Of a stretch of 64,000 bases of DNA, positions 45,393-55,467 are shown one piece after another. This DNA is from Halobacteroidaceae bacterium. GTDB taxonomy: Bacteria > Bacillota > Halanaerobiia > B1SED10-174. The notes beneath the pieces were generated by a model, which was not told the DNA's origin, did no database searches, and was given only the letters and a program-made list of their open reading frames with translations. The stretch is from assembly GCA_003551665.1 (NCBI GenBank), contig PUNE01000146.1:1-64000 (forward strand), read 5' to 3'. Positions within the stretch are counted from its first letter, which is position 1. Every line of letters begins with the position of its first letter. A program made the position numbers and the translations under genes.

Positions 45393-47019
45393 AGCTTTTT
45401 TCGCTTCTCCCAATCTTCCCTTCTCTTTTGAGATCTTTGAGGGCCTCGCCAACCCTCTCTTTATCCCCAGGCAGGGAACCCTCTTTCATTTCTCCATACA
45501 GGGATTTAAAAAGACAGAAAACCATAAGAAGCATGAGAAACATGAAGGGGAAGCCCCCAATTATTGAAGCAGTCTGCAGGGCCTTCAGCCCTCCGGTAAA
45601 AAGCAGTATGGAAGCAATTGCTCCTTCAATTATTCCCCACGTAGCCCGGAGCTGATAGGGGGGATTCAGCATCCCTCCCGAGGTCAGCATTCCATTGACA
45701 TAGGTTCCTGAATCAGAGGAAGTGATAAAGAAAATTGCAACCAGAAACATCCCGACAAAAATTAAAACTGAAGAACCAGGCAAAAGTTCCAGGGCCGCAA
45801 AAAACCCGGCAGCTTCATTTCTTGCCACGGCATCTGCAATCCCGCCAACTCCAAAATGTTCATTGTAAAGAGCAGAACCTCCAAAAATGCTGAACCAGAC
45901 AATGCTGACCATTGTCGGGACCAGCAAAACGCCCACAACAAAAGTCCTCAGGGTTCGCCCCCTTGATACACGGGCAATGAAGGTACCAACAAAAGGTGCC
46001 CACGCCAGCCACCAGGCCCAGTAAAATACTGTCCAGACATCCCTCCAGCCCTCGGTTCCCGCCCCGGCAGCATCAATCCCAAAAGACATCTGGATAACAT
46101 TCTGCAGGTACTCTCCCGTGGAGTGAGTTAAAAGGTTGAGAATGAAAAGGGTTGGTCCCAGAAAAAATACCAGAACCAATAACCCCAGGGCCAGGAAAAT
46201 GTTGAGCCTGCTCAGGTTTTTTATTCCCCTATCAATTCCCGTCACAGTCGAGGCTACCGCTGCCACTGTTATAACCACAACAATTCCTACCCACAATCTT
46301 TCAGTACTTTCTATCCCAAATAAGGTTTCAAAACCCGATCCTATCTGCATGGCACCCAGGCCAAGGGAGGTGGCCAGACCAAACATGGTCGCAAATACTC
46401 CGATTACATTGACCAAAACTCCCCAACCACCTGAAATTCCTTTCTTCCCCAGGATCGGCTCCAGGGTTGAACTGAGCATCATGGGAAGACCTTTACGAAA
46501 ACTGAAATAAGCAAGGGAACCGGCGACAACAGCATAGATCGCCCAGGGATGAAAACCCCAGTGAAAAATAGAATAGCGCATGGCCTGATGCACTGCCTCT
46601 GCAGTATAGGGTTCGCCCGATGGAGGCCAGATATAATGAGAAACGGGTTCGGAAACACCCCAGAAAATCAAGCCAATCCCCATTCCGCAGCTGAAAAGCA
46701 TGGCAAACCAGGTAATTAAAGGATATTGCGGTTTTTCGTCATCCTTTCCCAGTCGAATACTTCCCAGCGGACTTATCATCAAAAACACAATGAGAATCAA
46801 GAAAATGCTCACAAAGAATATAAAGCTCCACCCAAAATATTCCACAAAGAACGAAAAAATTGCATCCATCCATGTTTCCATGGTCTGGGGTAGAACAATC
46901 CCAAAAACCACAAAAGCAACGGTAATAACAATAGCCAGATAGAGAGCAGGATTGTTTAATATGTTCCCTCTTCGGTCCTGGACATGTTTTCCATTCATAT
47001 TCGGGACCACCTCCCCCAA
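45391..47019 (-). CDS. BCCT family betaine/carnitine/choline transporter
   Basis: 12-TM; LFSCGMGIGLIFWGVSEPVSHY, HWGFHPWAIYAVV, FYWAWWLAWAPFVGTFIARVSRGRT. Confidence 0.95.
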   Translation of the reverse strand: MGEVVPNMNGKHVQDRRGNILNNPALYLAIVITVAFVVFGIVLPQTMETWMDAIFSFFVEYFGWSFIFFVSIFLILIVFLMISPLGSIRLGKDDEKPQYPLITWFAMLFSCGMGIGLIFWGVSEPVSHYIWPPSGEPYTAEAVHQAMRYSIFHWGFHPWAIYAVVAGSLAYFSFRKGLPMMLSSTLEPILGKKGISGGWGVLVNVIGVFATMFGLATSLGLGAMQIGSGFETLFGIESTERLWVGIVVVITVAAVASTVTGIDRGIKNLSRLNIFLALGLLVLVFFLGPTLFILNLLTHSTGEYLQNVIQMSFGIDAAGAGTEGWRDVWTVFYWAWWLAWAPFVGTFIARVSRGRTLRTFVVGVLLVPTMVSIVWFSIFGGSALYNEHFGVGGIADAVARNEAAGFFAALELLPGSSVLIFVGMFLVAIFFITSSDSGTYVNGMLTSGGMLNPPYQLRATWGIIEGAIASILLFTGGLKALQTASIIGGFPFMFLMLLMVFCLFKSLYGEMKEGSLPGDKERVGEALKDLKREGKIGRSEKS

Positions 47020-47071
47020 AATTTTTAGTCTTAAATCCTCCCCAAAAACACTCTTTTTCCAGAACTCTTTA

Positions 47072-47110
47072 AAAAATCCCCCCGGCCCTTAAACCGGGGG
47101 GATTTAAAGT
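47072..47110 (-). terminator. intrinsic terminator after second BCCT gene
   Basis: AATCCCCCCGG-ccctt-aaaCCGGGGGGATT hairpin. Confidence 0.75.
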
Positions 47111-47130
47111 TACCTTGGAACATTTTCTTT

Positions 47131-48738
47131 TTAGAGTTTGTCAGTTTTCCCTTCTGCTTTGAGATCCTTGATGGCTTCATATATTCTCGCCCTTTCAACC
47201 GGTAAAGAACCGGCCTGCATCTCTCCGTAGAGAGCCTTAAAGAGGCAATATACCATCAGGATCATCACCAGCATGAAGGGGAAGCCACCCACAATAGAAG
47301 CCGTCTGCAGGGCAGAAAGCCCTCCTGTAAAGAGGAGAATTCCGGCTATCGCTCCCTCAACAACTCCCCAGGTTACCCGGAGCTGATAGGGAGGATTGAG
47401 CATACCCCGGGAGGTTAACATACCGTTAACGTAGGTTCCCGAGTCAGACGACGTGATAAAGAAGATAGCTACAGAAATCATACCGACAAAAATAAGCAAG
47501 GTAGAGGCAGGCAAAAGGGTTAAGGCCTCAAAGAAACCTGCCGCCTCACTCTCGGCAACGGCATCAGCGATACCTCCCGCACCGAAGTGCTCTTCATGTA
47601 GAGCTGCCCCTCCAAAAACGCTAAACCAGACCAGGCTTACCAGGGTCGGGACTAAAAGAACGCCAACAACAAAGGTCCGGATGGTGCGACCCCGAGAAAC
47701 ACGGGCAATGAAGGTCCCCACGAAGGGAGCCCAGGCAATCCACCAGGCCCAGTAGAATATCGTCCAGGCCCCGTACCATCCCTCGGCACCCTCACCTGCA
47801 GCATCAAGTCCGAAGGACATGTGCACAATGTTTTGTAAGTATTCTCCTGTTGTGTGAGTAAGCAGGTTAAGGATGAATAGGGTTGGCCCAATCAGGAAAA
47901 CAAGGACCATCAGGATTATAGCAATAACAATGTTAATACGGCTCAGGTTCTTAATACCTCTATCAATACCGGTTATTGTGGAAATAACTGCGGCTGCAGT
48001 TACTACAATAACAATAAGTACCCAGGATGTTTCAGTGCTGGCAATTCCAAACAATCTCTCCAGCCCGTTGCCAATCTGCATTGCTCCCAGGCCTAGGGAG
48101 GTAGCCAGTCCAAACAGGGTTGCAAAAACCCCGATAACATTTACCAGAATACCCCAGCCACCGTCGATTCCCTTTTTACCCAGAATTGGCTCCAGGGTTG
48201 AACTCAGCATCATGGGCAGACCTTTACGGTAACTGAAGTAAGAGAGAGCACCCGCAACTACAGCGTAGATTGCCCAGGGGTGGAAGCCCCAGTGGAAAAT
48301 TGAATAGCGCATGGCCACGTGGATTGTACCCGCCTCATAGGCCTCGCCAAAAGGTGGCCACATGTAGTGCCACATTGGCTCAGAAACACCCCAGAAAAGC
48401 AGGCCAATACCCATACCACAGCTGAACAGCATGGCAAACCAGGTAAAGAGAGGATATTGGGGTTTCTCGTCATCCTTACCCAGCTTGATGCCACCAAGGG
48501 GACTGACCATCAGGAATATTATCAGAATCAAGAATATACTGGTGAAGAGTATAAAACTCCAGCCGAGGTACTCGACCATCCAATCGAAGACTGAACCCAT
48601 CCAGGATTCTGCAGTTTCAGTAAAAAATATTCCAAAGAGAACAAAAGCTACAGTAATGATCAGGGCAATGTAAAAAGTGGGGTTATTTAAAATACTTCCT
48701 CCCTGATCTTGGACCAGTTCTTTTTCCTCCACTTGCAC
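47131..48738 (-). CDS. BCCT family betaine/carnitine/choline transporter (tandem paralogue)
   Basis: LFSCGMGIGLLFWGVSEPMWHY, FYWAWWIAWAPFVGTFIARVSRGRT; collinear with 45391..47019. Confidence 0.95.
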   Translation of the reverse strand: MQVEEKELVQDQGGSILNNPTFYIALIITVAFVLFGIFFTETAESWMGSVFDWMVEYLGWSFILFTSIFLILIIFLMVSPLGGIKLGKDDEKPQYPLFTWFAMLFSCGMGIGLLFWGVSEPMWHYMWPPFGEAYEAGTIHVAMRYSIFHWGFHPWAIYAVVAGALSYFSYRKGLPMMLSSTLEPILGKKGIDGGWGILVNVIGVFATLFGLATSLGLGAMQIGNGLERLFGIASTETSWVLIVIVVTAAAVISTITGIDRGIKNLSRINIVIAIILMVLVFLIGPTLFILNLLTHTTGEYLQNIVHMSFGLDAAGEGAEGWYGAWTIFYWAWWIAWAPFVGTFIARVSRGRTIRTFVVGVLLVPTLVSLVWFSVFGGAALHEEHFGAGGIADAVAESEAAGFFEALTLLPASTLLIFVGMISVAIFFITSSDSGTYVNGMLTSRGMLNPPYQLRVTWGVVEGAIAGILLFTGGLSALQTASIVGGFPFMLVMILMVYCLFKALYGEMQAGSLPVERARIYEAIKDLKAEGKTDKL

Positions 48739-49321
48739 AACCTCCTTTTATAATTTTTAAATTTTTTTGGGAAAGGAAAAACTATCCCAATAACCCGGTT
48801 TTCTCCCGTTCAACACCCCCTTTTTGCACTCTTGCAGAGCCAATTTTTCTTTTTCCAATTAGGGTTTGTTTTGGGCTACAACAACTGGTTTATCAGGATA
48901 GCAAGAGGTCTGCATGAAATTCAGCTGATTTTGAATTTTAACTCAATTTCCAATGCTGGCAAAAATTAAACTTTGTCCCGAACAGAAACCTTTACAGGTG
49001 TCGCTAGTTATTCCTTTAATAAGTTAAATAAATATTCAAAAAAATTACCTTCCAACCAAACTATGGAAACCAGAATAAATGGCGGCCAGGAAATTAGGTG
49101 GAAGTTCCGCATTGTCAAATTCTATTTCGCCACTCCAGAAATTTTATAATTCCTTCGGTAGCATTTCGCCTTTTTGTTTCTACCCTCTTATTAACAATTC
49201 CTTCTTTTAATTGAAATCAATTTTTCCCCTTGGTTTTTATTTTGATTTTAAAAAAGAGAAAAAACCCTATTTGAAAAGGTTTTTTCTAAATAAAAAAAAA
49301 TTTGATTTTTTCTTCACCTGG

Positions 49322-49372
49322 AAAAAAATCCTTTCCCATAATTTTACAGGAAAGGATTTTTTCTCCTGATTT
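49322..49372 (-). terminator. intrinsic terminator downstream of tryptophanase-like gene
   Basis: AAAAAATCCTTTCC ... GGAAAGGATTTTTT 14-bp arms. Confidence 0.8.
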
Positions 49373-49401
49373 AAAAGCAATTTTGCCTTCCAAGTTTAAA
49401 A

Positions 49402-50790
49402 TTACGCACGGGCAAACCTGGCGGTGAAATGACGAAGAATTTTGGGCTCATACGCAAACCTGACGCCCTTAATTTTTTCGCGCCTGGCATCAAGCCTCCT
49501 GAAGGCCTCCACAACAAAATCCATGTGGTTATCAGTATAGGTCCTCCTGGGGACGGTCAGACGTAAAAGATCAAGATCAGGCATTATATTTTCTCCCGTT
49601 TCGGGATGCCTGCCTGCAAGAATAGTCCCTACCTCCACAGCCCGGACTCCACTTTCCAGGTAGAGTTCAATGGATAGGGCCTGGGAGGGGAACTGCTCCT
49701 GGGGAATATGGGATAGCCAGGTTTTGCCATCCACAAAAACTGCGTGTCCCCCGACCGGTTTTTGAATTGGTACTCCAGCAGCAATCAATTTTTTCCCCAG
49801 CCTTTCCACCTGCCCCACTCTCTGGGCAAGGTAGGCTTCTTCCTGAACTTCATAAAGACCTCGAGCCATTGCTTCCATGTCTCTTCCTGCCAGGCCCCCA
49901 TAGGTGACAAAGCCTTCAAGGGGAACCAGCCTTTCTCTTGCCTGCTGGAAAAGTTCCTCCTGACCTTCGGCAAAGGCAAGCAACCCTCCAATATTTACCA
50001 GTCCATCTTTTTTAGCGCTTATTGTGCAACCATCAGCAAGACAGAAAAATTCCCGAATTATTTCCCCAATAGATTTTTCTGCCTGGCCCTGTTCACGTTT
50101 TTTTACAAAATAGGCATTTTCGGAAAATCTCGCTGCATCCAAAAAAAGAGGCAGGGCGTATTTATTCGCAATTTCCCTGACTTTTTGCATATTACCCAGG
50201 GAAACAGGCTGTCCTCCACCACTGTTGCAGGTTATGGTCATCAGGATAAAAGAAATCTGTTCTTTACCCTTTTCTTCGATGAAATTAACCAGGGCTTCTA
50301 TGTCCATATCTCCCTTGAAAGGGTATTCGGAATTAAGGTCGTAGGCTTCCTGCCTGACCAGGTTTACACCCCGACCCCCGGCCATTTCAATATGAGCTTT
50401 TGTTGTATCAAAATGCATGTTCCCGGGGACATATTTGTTCTTTTCAATTAAAAGGGGAAAAAGCACATTTTCTGCTCCTCTTCCCTGGTGGGTTGGCAGA
50501 AAAAAAGGATAGCCAAAGATATCCCTCACCGCTTTTTCCAGGTTATAATAATTTCTGCTTCCTGCGTATGACTCATCACCAACCATCATCCCTGCCCACT
50601 GGTTATCACTCATGGCACCGGTTCCACTGTCAGTTAAAAGGTCAATAAAAACTTCATCACTTTTCAGTAAGAACGGGTTTAGACCCGCCCTATCCAGAGC
50701 CTGTTCCCTTTCAGATCTTGATAATCGACGAATTGGTTCAACAACTTTAATCCGGTAGGGTTCAGCCTGGGGCCAGTTTGATTCTCCCAT
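49402..50790 (-). CDS. tnaA: tryptophanase / tyrosine phenol-lyase family beta-eliminating lyase
   Basis: AEPYRIKVVEPIRR, IDLLTDSGTGAMSDNQWAGMMVGDESYAGSRNYY, PTHQGRGAENV, ISAKKDGLVNIGGLL, YEPKILRHFTARF. Confidence 0.9.
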   Translation of the reverse strand: MGESNWPQAEPYRIKVVEPIRRLSRSEREQALDRAGLNPFLLKSDEVFIDLLTDSGTGAMSDNQWAGMMVGDESYAGSRNYYNLEKAVRDIFGYPFFLPTHQGRGAENVLFPLLIEKNKYVPGNMHFDTTKAHIEMAGGRGVNLVRQEAYDLNSEYPFKGDMDIEALVNFIEEKGKEQISFILMTITCNSGGGQPVSLGNMQKVREIANKYALPLFLDAARFSENAYFVKKREQGQAEKSIGEIIREFFCLADGCTISAKKDGLVNIGGLLAFAEGQEELFQQARERLVPLEGFVTYGGLAGRDMEAMARGLYEVQEEAYLAQRVGQVERLGKKLIAAGVPIQKPVGGHAVFVDGKTWLSHIPQEQFPSQALSIELYLESGVRAVEVGTILAGRHPETGENIMPDLDLLRLTVPRRTYTDNHMDFVVEAFRRLDARREKIKGVRFAYEPKILRHFTARFARA

Positions 50791-50861
50791 TAACTAGTCC
50801 CTCCTCTAATATTTACTCACCTTATTCTTTCCACCCCAACACCCGGACTTCCTTTAAAAAA

Positions 50862-50899
50862 GTTAAACCGATGCCGGCGGGAACCAGCATCGGTTTAAC
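50862..50899 (-). terminator. intrinsic terminator downstream of C39-like gene
   Basis: GTTAAACCGATGC ... GCATCGGTTTAAC 13-bp perfect arms with T run on minus strand. Confidence 0.85.
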
Positions 50900-50909
50900 C
50901 AGGAGGGAA

Positions 50910-51821
50910 TCAATGAGAGAATAAAATATAAACAATGTGGTTCCAGGCCCGTTCAAATTCATCCCGCCGGTAAAGACGGCGAACCGTCTCAGCATCCGGT
51001 GCAGCAGGATCATTGGTAACCACATATTCTTCGCCATCTCTTACAGTAAAACCGGTAATTACAACCAGGTGTCCGTTACTTTTTTCCTGGGGAGCACCCT
51101 TTAGCTCTCCTTTTCCGTATGCAATGCTGGCAATCATGGGGGTACCCGCGGCCAGCCACTCCCGAACCTCACCCATTCCTGTTGCCCTGTGGACAAAAGC
51201 CGACAAACCAACGCTGCCTGCAAAAGCAGTGTTAAAAGACCAATTGCCGTAAATTTCTGGGCCATAATCGAATACTCCCGCAGCAACATCAAGGGTGGCA
51301 ATATCCCTTCCATAGTAAGCAAAAACCATCGCCAAACAGGTCGGGCTACATATAACCCTGCGGTCAGGAGAAGGCTGGATCATTTGCGATCTGGGGGGAA
51401 CCTGAATTTCTCCAGTCCATTCTGATTTTACCTCGGGCATAACTTCTTCCCTGTTCCAGAAGGTGGCTCCAACCATGTCCAGCCGGGGCTTTTGGCCCTG
51501 GGTATCTGAAATGGCTTCAACCCCCAGCTCAAAAGCCTCGCATTTCGTATCAGCAAGGAGGGTGTCAACCTCCATCCGGTAGTTCCCTCGACGTGGACTG
51601 GTTGTGCTGGAGGAAATATTCCTGCCCCACTTGGCCCACTCCATCCAGGGTTCCCATTCCCCCCCGGGAAACCTGACCCGTAACCTCAAAACAAAATAGC
51701 TCTGTCCGGGAGTTTCGCCATTCCAGAACATTACAAGGCGGTTGAATTCAACGTTTTCCCTCTGCAGGGGAGCGCTTAAGTCACCACCTGAAAAGACCAC
51801 TGTGTTTTTTGCGCTGATCAA
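50910..51821 (-). CDS. C39-like cysteine peptidase family protein, no obvious signal peptide
   Basis: VPPRSQMIQPSPDRRVICSPTCLAMVFAYYGRD, NGHLVVITGF, VTNDPAAPDAETVRRLYRRDEFERAW. Confidence 0.8.
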   Translation of the reverse strand: MISAKNTVVFSGGDLSAPLQRENVEFNRLVMFWNGETPGQSYFVLRLRVRFPGGEWEPWMEWAKWGRNISSSTTSPRRGNYRMEVDTLLADTKCEAFELGVEAISDTQGQKPRLDMVGATFWNREEVMPEVKSEWTGEIQVPPRSQMIQPSPDRRVICSPTCLAMVFAYYGRDIATLDVAAGVFDYGPEIYGNWSFNTAFAGSVGLSAFVHRATGMGEVREWLAAGTPMIASIAYGKGELKGAPQEKSNGHLVVITGFTVRDGEEYVVTNDPAAPDAETVRRLYRRDEFERAWNHIVYILFSH

Positions 51822-53392
51822 AACCCCGACCTCCCCCGTCGCAAAACTTTGCCGGTGAAGACATTATCCTGCTTTCCTTCCTCCAGGACAATTTTTCCAT
51901 TAACCATAACATATTCAATACCAATAGGAGATTGGAAAGGTTCTGTAAAGGTGGACGTGTCAACAACCCGTTCGGGATCAAAAACCGTAATATCAGCAGC
52001 AAATCCTTCCCTTAATAATCCCCTGTTCCAAAGTCCAAGTCTCCAGGCAGGCATTCCGGTCATCTTAAAGACCGCCTTTTCCAGGGGTAGAGCCCCCTGT
52101 TCCCTTACGTAGTAACCCAGCACCCGGGGGAAAGTCCCGAAATTTCTTGGATGGGGCCTTCCTTCCCTATCTGTTACAGCACTTCCGTCAGAACCCACCA
52201 TGGAAAGAGGATTTTTGAGGACTTCCTGGACATCTTCCTCACACATTCCAAAACGGATCATGGTGGCCTCAGCTTCACTTTCCATAACCAGGTATATCAG
52301 GGCGTCTGATCCGTGCATTTCCAGCTGTTGAGCAATCTCGGAAATTCTCATCCCCTCGAATTTTTTGAGCTTTCCCTCGGGAAGGAAGGAAACCATTATT
52401 TTGGCAAACTCTTCCTCGGGCTCACTGCGATTAAGTCCTTCCCGCACCCGACAGTAAAAATCTTCATTTTTGAGGTTATCCAGCATTTTTCCAGTACCAC
52501 CGTTATGGGCCCAGGAAGGAAGCAGGGCGCTGAGTGAAGTGGAGGTGGCAATATAGGGGTAAACATCGCAAGAAATATCTATTCCCCTATCACGCAGTTC
52601 CTGCATGTAGGCCAGGGTTTCCTTTACTGCTCCCCAGTTTTTTTCCCCGCCTACTTTATGGTGAGAGACCTGGACTGCAACACCAGATTTTCGCCCTACT
52701 TCCCCACTTTCCTGAACCGATTCCAGCAAACGATTACTTTCATTCCGCATATGGGTTGCATAAATACCCCCATAGTTTGCAACAATTTTACCCAGGGCCT
52801 GAAATTCCCCGGCATTACCGTAACAGGAAGGAGCATACAAAAGTCCGCTGCTAAAACCAAAAGCCCCTTCTTTCATACATTCTGCAAGAATTTTTTTCAT
52901 TTCTTCAATCTCTCCAGGAGTAGCCTCCCTTTCTTCATTACCAATCACGCATTTTCTAAGGGCTCCATGGCCAACAAGCCCGCCAATATTGGTGGCAGGT
53001 CTGGCTTTTTCCAGGGCCTCCAGATATTCCCCATAGCCAGACCAGGATAATTCAATACCCTTTTTACCCAGAGAATTTTTGAAGTCCTCGGCAGCAACCC
53101 CATAAGCCGGAGCAACTGAAAAACCACAATTTCCAACTATTTCTGTTGTAACCCCCTGTTCTATCTTGCTCTTGCCCAGGTTATTTAACATGTAGATGGT
53201 ATCCGAATGGGTGTGAATATCAATGAAACCGGGGGCAATTACACCACCCTGAACATCAATAATCCGGTCCGCTCTTTCCTCAATTTTCCCCATCCCCTCG
53301 ATTATTCCATCTCTAATTAAAACATTTCCGTAAAAAAAGGGAGCTCCAGTTCCATCGATAATTTTTCCATTTTTAAACAGGATTGAACTCAA
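51818..53392 (-). CDS. N-acyl-D-amino-acid deacylase (D-aminoacylase, amidohydrolase superfamily)
   Basis: GGVIAPGFIDIHTHSD, GNCGFSVAP, THMRNES, QVSHHKVGG, VGSDGSAVTDREGRPHPRNFGTFPRVLGYYVRE. Confidence 0.92.
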   Translation of the reverse strand: MSSILFKNGKIIDGTGAPFFYGNVLIRDGIIEGMGKIEERADRIIDVQGGVIAPGFIDIHTHSDTIYMLNNLGKSKIEQGVTTEIVGNCGFSVAPAYGVAAEDFKNSLGKKGIELSWSGYGEYLEALEKARPATNIGGLVGHGALRKCVIGNEEREATPGEIEEMKKILAECMKEGAFGFSSGLLYAPSCYGNAGEFQALGKIVANYGGIYATHMRNESNRLLESVQESGEVGRKSGVAVQVSHHKVGGEKNWGAVKETLAYMQELRDRGIDISCDVYPYIATSTSLSALLPSWAHNGGTGKMLDNLKNEDFYCRVREGLNRSEPEEEFAKIMVSFLPEGKLKKFEGMRISEIAQQLEMHGSDALIYLVMESEAEATMIRFGMCEEDVQEVLKNPLSMVGSDGSAVTDREGRPHPRNFGTFPRVLGYYVREQGALPLEKAVFKMTGMPAWRLGLWNRGLLREGFAADITVFDPERVVDTSTFTEPFQSPIGIEYVMVNGKIVLEEGKQDNVFTGKVLRRGRSGF

Positions 53393-53411
53393 TTATCTGG
53401 CTCCTTTCGTT

Positions 53412-54317
53412 TTAGACTAGTCGGGAAATTAATTCATTCTGATCCCCGGCAAGGAAAAAAACCGGAGGTATTTCCAGCATGGTATAAGCCCCGGGCTGCA
53501 TTTTCATGGTTGCCCGGCCAGATGAAACCATTACCTGTCCGGTTACAGCAGGGTTGGTTACCCGGATATCATAAGAAAACATCTGGTTGTGAGTTTTGCC
53601 TGCAATCCCCTTGCGATTTATCCGAACGCCGTGCCCCACATCGACCAGCTCGCTTACATTATCCGTGTCTTCAATAAAAGTCTCCCCGTTGGAAAAATAA
53701 GGGTCCTGCAGAATTTCTGATGATATATCCTCAAAACTGGTCCCCGGGTAACGCTGAATATAAACCATTCGCCTGTGAATCCCGGTATCAACGGGAATGG
53801 TGATGACCAGGGCGTCCTCTACACCCGCAATTTCTTTTACTGCACAGGTATGGCCCATGCTCATTCCCGGGCCAAAGTTGGTGTAGGTCAGCCCCCGGGG
53901 AGCCATCATTTCCAGGGTTGCCCGGACTATGGAATCCGTTCCCGGGTCCCAGCCTGCGGCGATTATTGCTGCCTGTCCTTTTTCTATTGCCACCCGGTTT
54001 AAATCTTCTTTAAGTTTAAGCAGTTCGTTTCCATGTAAATCAAAACTATCAACAATGTTCAGACCCTTGGACATTACCTCCCGGGCAACTTCCGGCACCT
54101 TCCGGGTGGGAATGGCCAAAATGGCCACATCGGCTTCCTCAATATCGTCAATTTTATCGGACACCAAAGTCTCTCTGTTTTCTTCCCTGCATTTATCTAT
54201 TGCTTCAGGGCGTTCGATGATACCCTTTAACTCCATATCAGGGGCAACTTCAACTGCTGAAACCGCTCCTTTCCCTACATTGCCATAGCCAATTACCACC
54301 ACTCCGATTTTTTTCAT
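53412..54317 (-). CDS. ddh: meso-diaminopimelate dehydrogenase family
   Basis: VVIGYGNVGKGAVSAV, AAGWDPGTDSIVRATLEMMAPRGLTYTNFGPGMSMGHTCAVKEI. Confidence 0.88.
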   Translation of the reverse strand: MKKIGVVVIGYGNVGKGAVSAVEVAPDMELKGIIERPEAIDKCREENRETLVSDKIDDIEEADVAILAIPTRKVPEVAREVMSKGLNIVDSFDLHGNELLKLKEDLNRVAIEKGQAAIIAAGWDPGTDSIVRATLEMMAPRGLTYTNFGPGMSMGHTCAVKEIAGVEDALVITIPVDTGIHRRMVYIQRYPGTSFEDISSEILQDPYFSNGETFIEDTDNVSELVDVGHGVRINRKGIAGKTHNQMFSYDIRVTNPAVTGQVMVSSGRATMKMQPGAYTMLEIPPVFFLAGDQNELISRLV

Positions 54318-54362
54318 CCTGATCCCTCCATCAACAAAAAAGGTTCTTTTGCCTGAATATAG

Positions 54363-54379
54363 AGCAAATTCCGTGCCAC
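54363..54379 (-). promoter_or_regulatory. sigma-54 (-24/-12) promoter upstream of ddh operon
   Basis: Minus strand TGGCACGGAATTTGCT, full match to TGGCACG-N4-TTGC(A/T), GG-N10-GC. Confidence 0.88.
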
Positions 54380-54585
54380 CTCCGGTTCAAGTTTGATAAG
54401 GCGAAAGTTTTGGTCCTGACCAAGGCTGGTGGTTTTGTTGCCCTGACTCTCTAAACAAAAACCCGGGGAAATTTTGATTCAAATGTTTTGTTGTCCTCCC
54501 CCTTGTTTAAAATATCAACATTTAATTAATGGGACCAATTATTTCCTCAAAAATATTATCAAAAGATTACTCATTAAGGAATTAT

Positions 54586-54601
54586 TGGCACGATTCCTGC
54601 A
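54586..54601 (+). promoter_or_regulatory. sigma-54 (-24/-12) promoter upstream of membrane-protein pair
   Basis: TGGCACGATTCCTGCA, GG-N10-GC, one mismatch to consensus. Confidence 0.75.
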
Positions 54602-54698
54602 CTATTTTTTATTAACCTTTTCCGGAAAAAATTTTTTTTCCTAATAGAAAGGAAAGACAAAATTATTCAGGAAAATAGACTATACTCTATAAATTTAA

Positions 54699-55460
54699 TT
54701 GGAGGCCTTTGTTATGATGATGGATCTTCTTCTTTTGCAGATAACATTCATTCTCTGTTATCTTATTCTTTTTTTCCCCCAATTAATTCGCTTTTCTCCC
54801 GAAAAAGCACGCCTCTTCAGGTGGGTTATAATTTCCTTAATGGTGATTAACGGCTTTCTGGGGCTTTCTTTTGTGTCCCGGCAGAAGGAACTTACCCTTC
54901 AGGAAATTGCTATTAGCGGGACCGGGGTTTTAATTTTCCTTACCCTTCTCTTTTCCACCGCTTTTATTTTTCTGGAATTCTGGCCAAAAAAAATTCGAAA
55001 ATTTAAACCCTTAATTATTTTAGTTCTGCTTATTCCCGGTCTTTTTTTCATCATTACATCCAGCAGTTATAATTTTCCATATACCGACTATAGGCTGGAA
55101 CCACCAGAAAAACCTCCAGGAAATATCCAAACCCTTGATGTTATTGATTATGAAATCAAAAGGGTAGTTCCTTATCTTTATTCCTCAATTTATTATAAGA
55201 TAGACATAACTTTTTACCACCAGGAAGAGAAAATCCAAAGGAAAGAGTGGCCAGTTCGCCTGGAGACTGTCCGGGGGAGCGAGCCCCTGTTGGAAGCAAT
55301 TATTATCCCTGAAAACAGGGAAGGTTTTTTAGCCGGGTTTTATCAGCCAGTTCTGATTATCGACACCCGGGAGTACCTTGTTCTTATGGGGGATTATCCC
55401 GAACGTTTTGCTTATAGCAGGGAAATGCAACGCAACATAAATACCTTCATGGGATGGTGA
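54699..55460 (+). CDS. membrane protein of unknown function (about 4 predicted TM helices, then a soluble domain)
   Basis: Long hydrophobic segments (LLLLQITFILCYLILFFPQLI; FIFLEFWPKK; LIILVLLIPGLFFIIT); no family recognised; sigma-54 promoter upstream. Confidence 0.6.
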   Translation: MEAFVMMMDLLLLQITFILCYLILFFPQLIRFSPEKARLFRWVIISLMVINGFLGLSFVSRQKELTLQEIAISGTGVLIFLTLLFSTAFIFLEFWPKKIRKFKPLIILVLLIPGLFFIITSSSYNFPYTDYRLEPPEKPPGNIQTLDVIDYEIKRVVPYLYSSIYYKIDITFYHQEEKIQRKEWPVRLETVRGSEPLLEAIIIPENREGFLAGFYQPVLIIDTREYLVLMGDYPERFAYSREMQRNINTFMGW

Positions 55461-55467
55461 TAGAAAA

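Noticed and set aside
46136-48232. Similar plus-strand ORFs 46136..46510 and 47873..48232
   Set aside because: Antisense shadows of the tandem BCCT genes
48815-48850. TTGGCTCTGCAAGAGTGCA (minus) upstream of the BCCT gene as a sigma-54 promoter
   Set aside because: GG-GC spacing is 12, not 10, nucleotides
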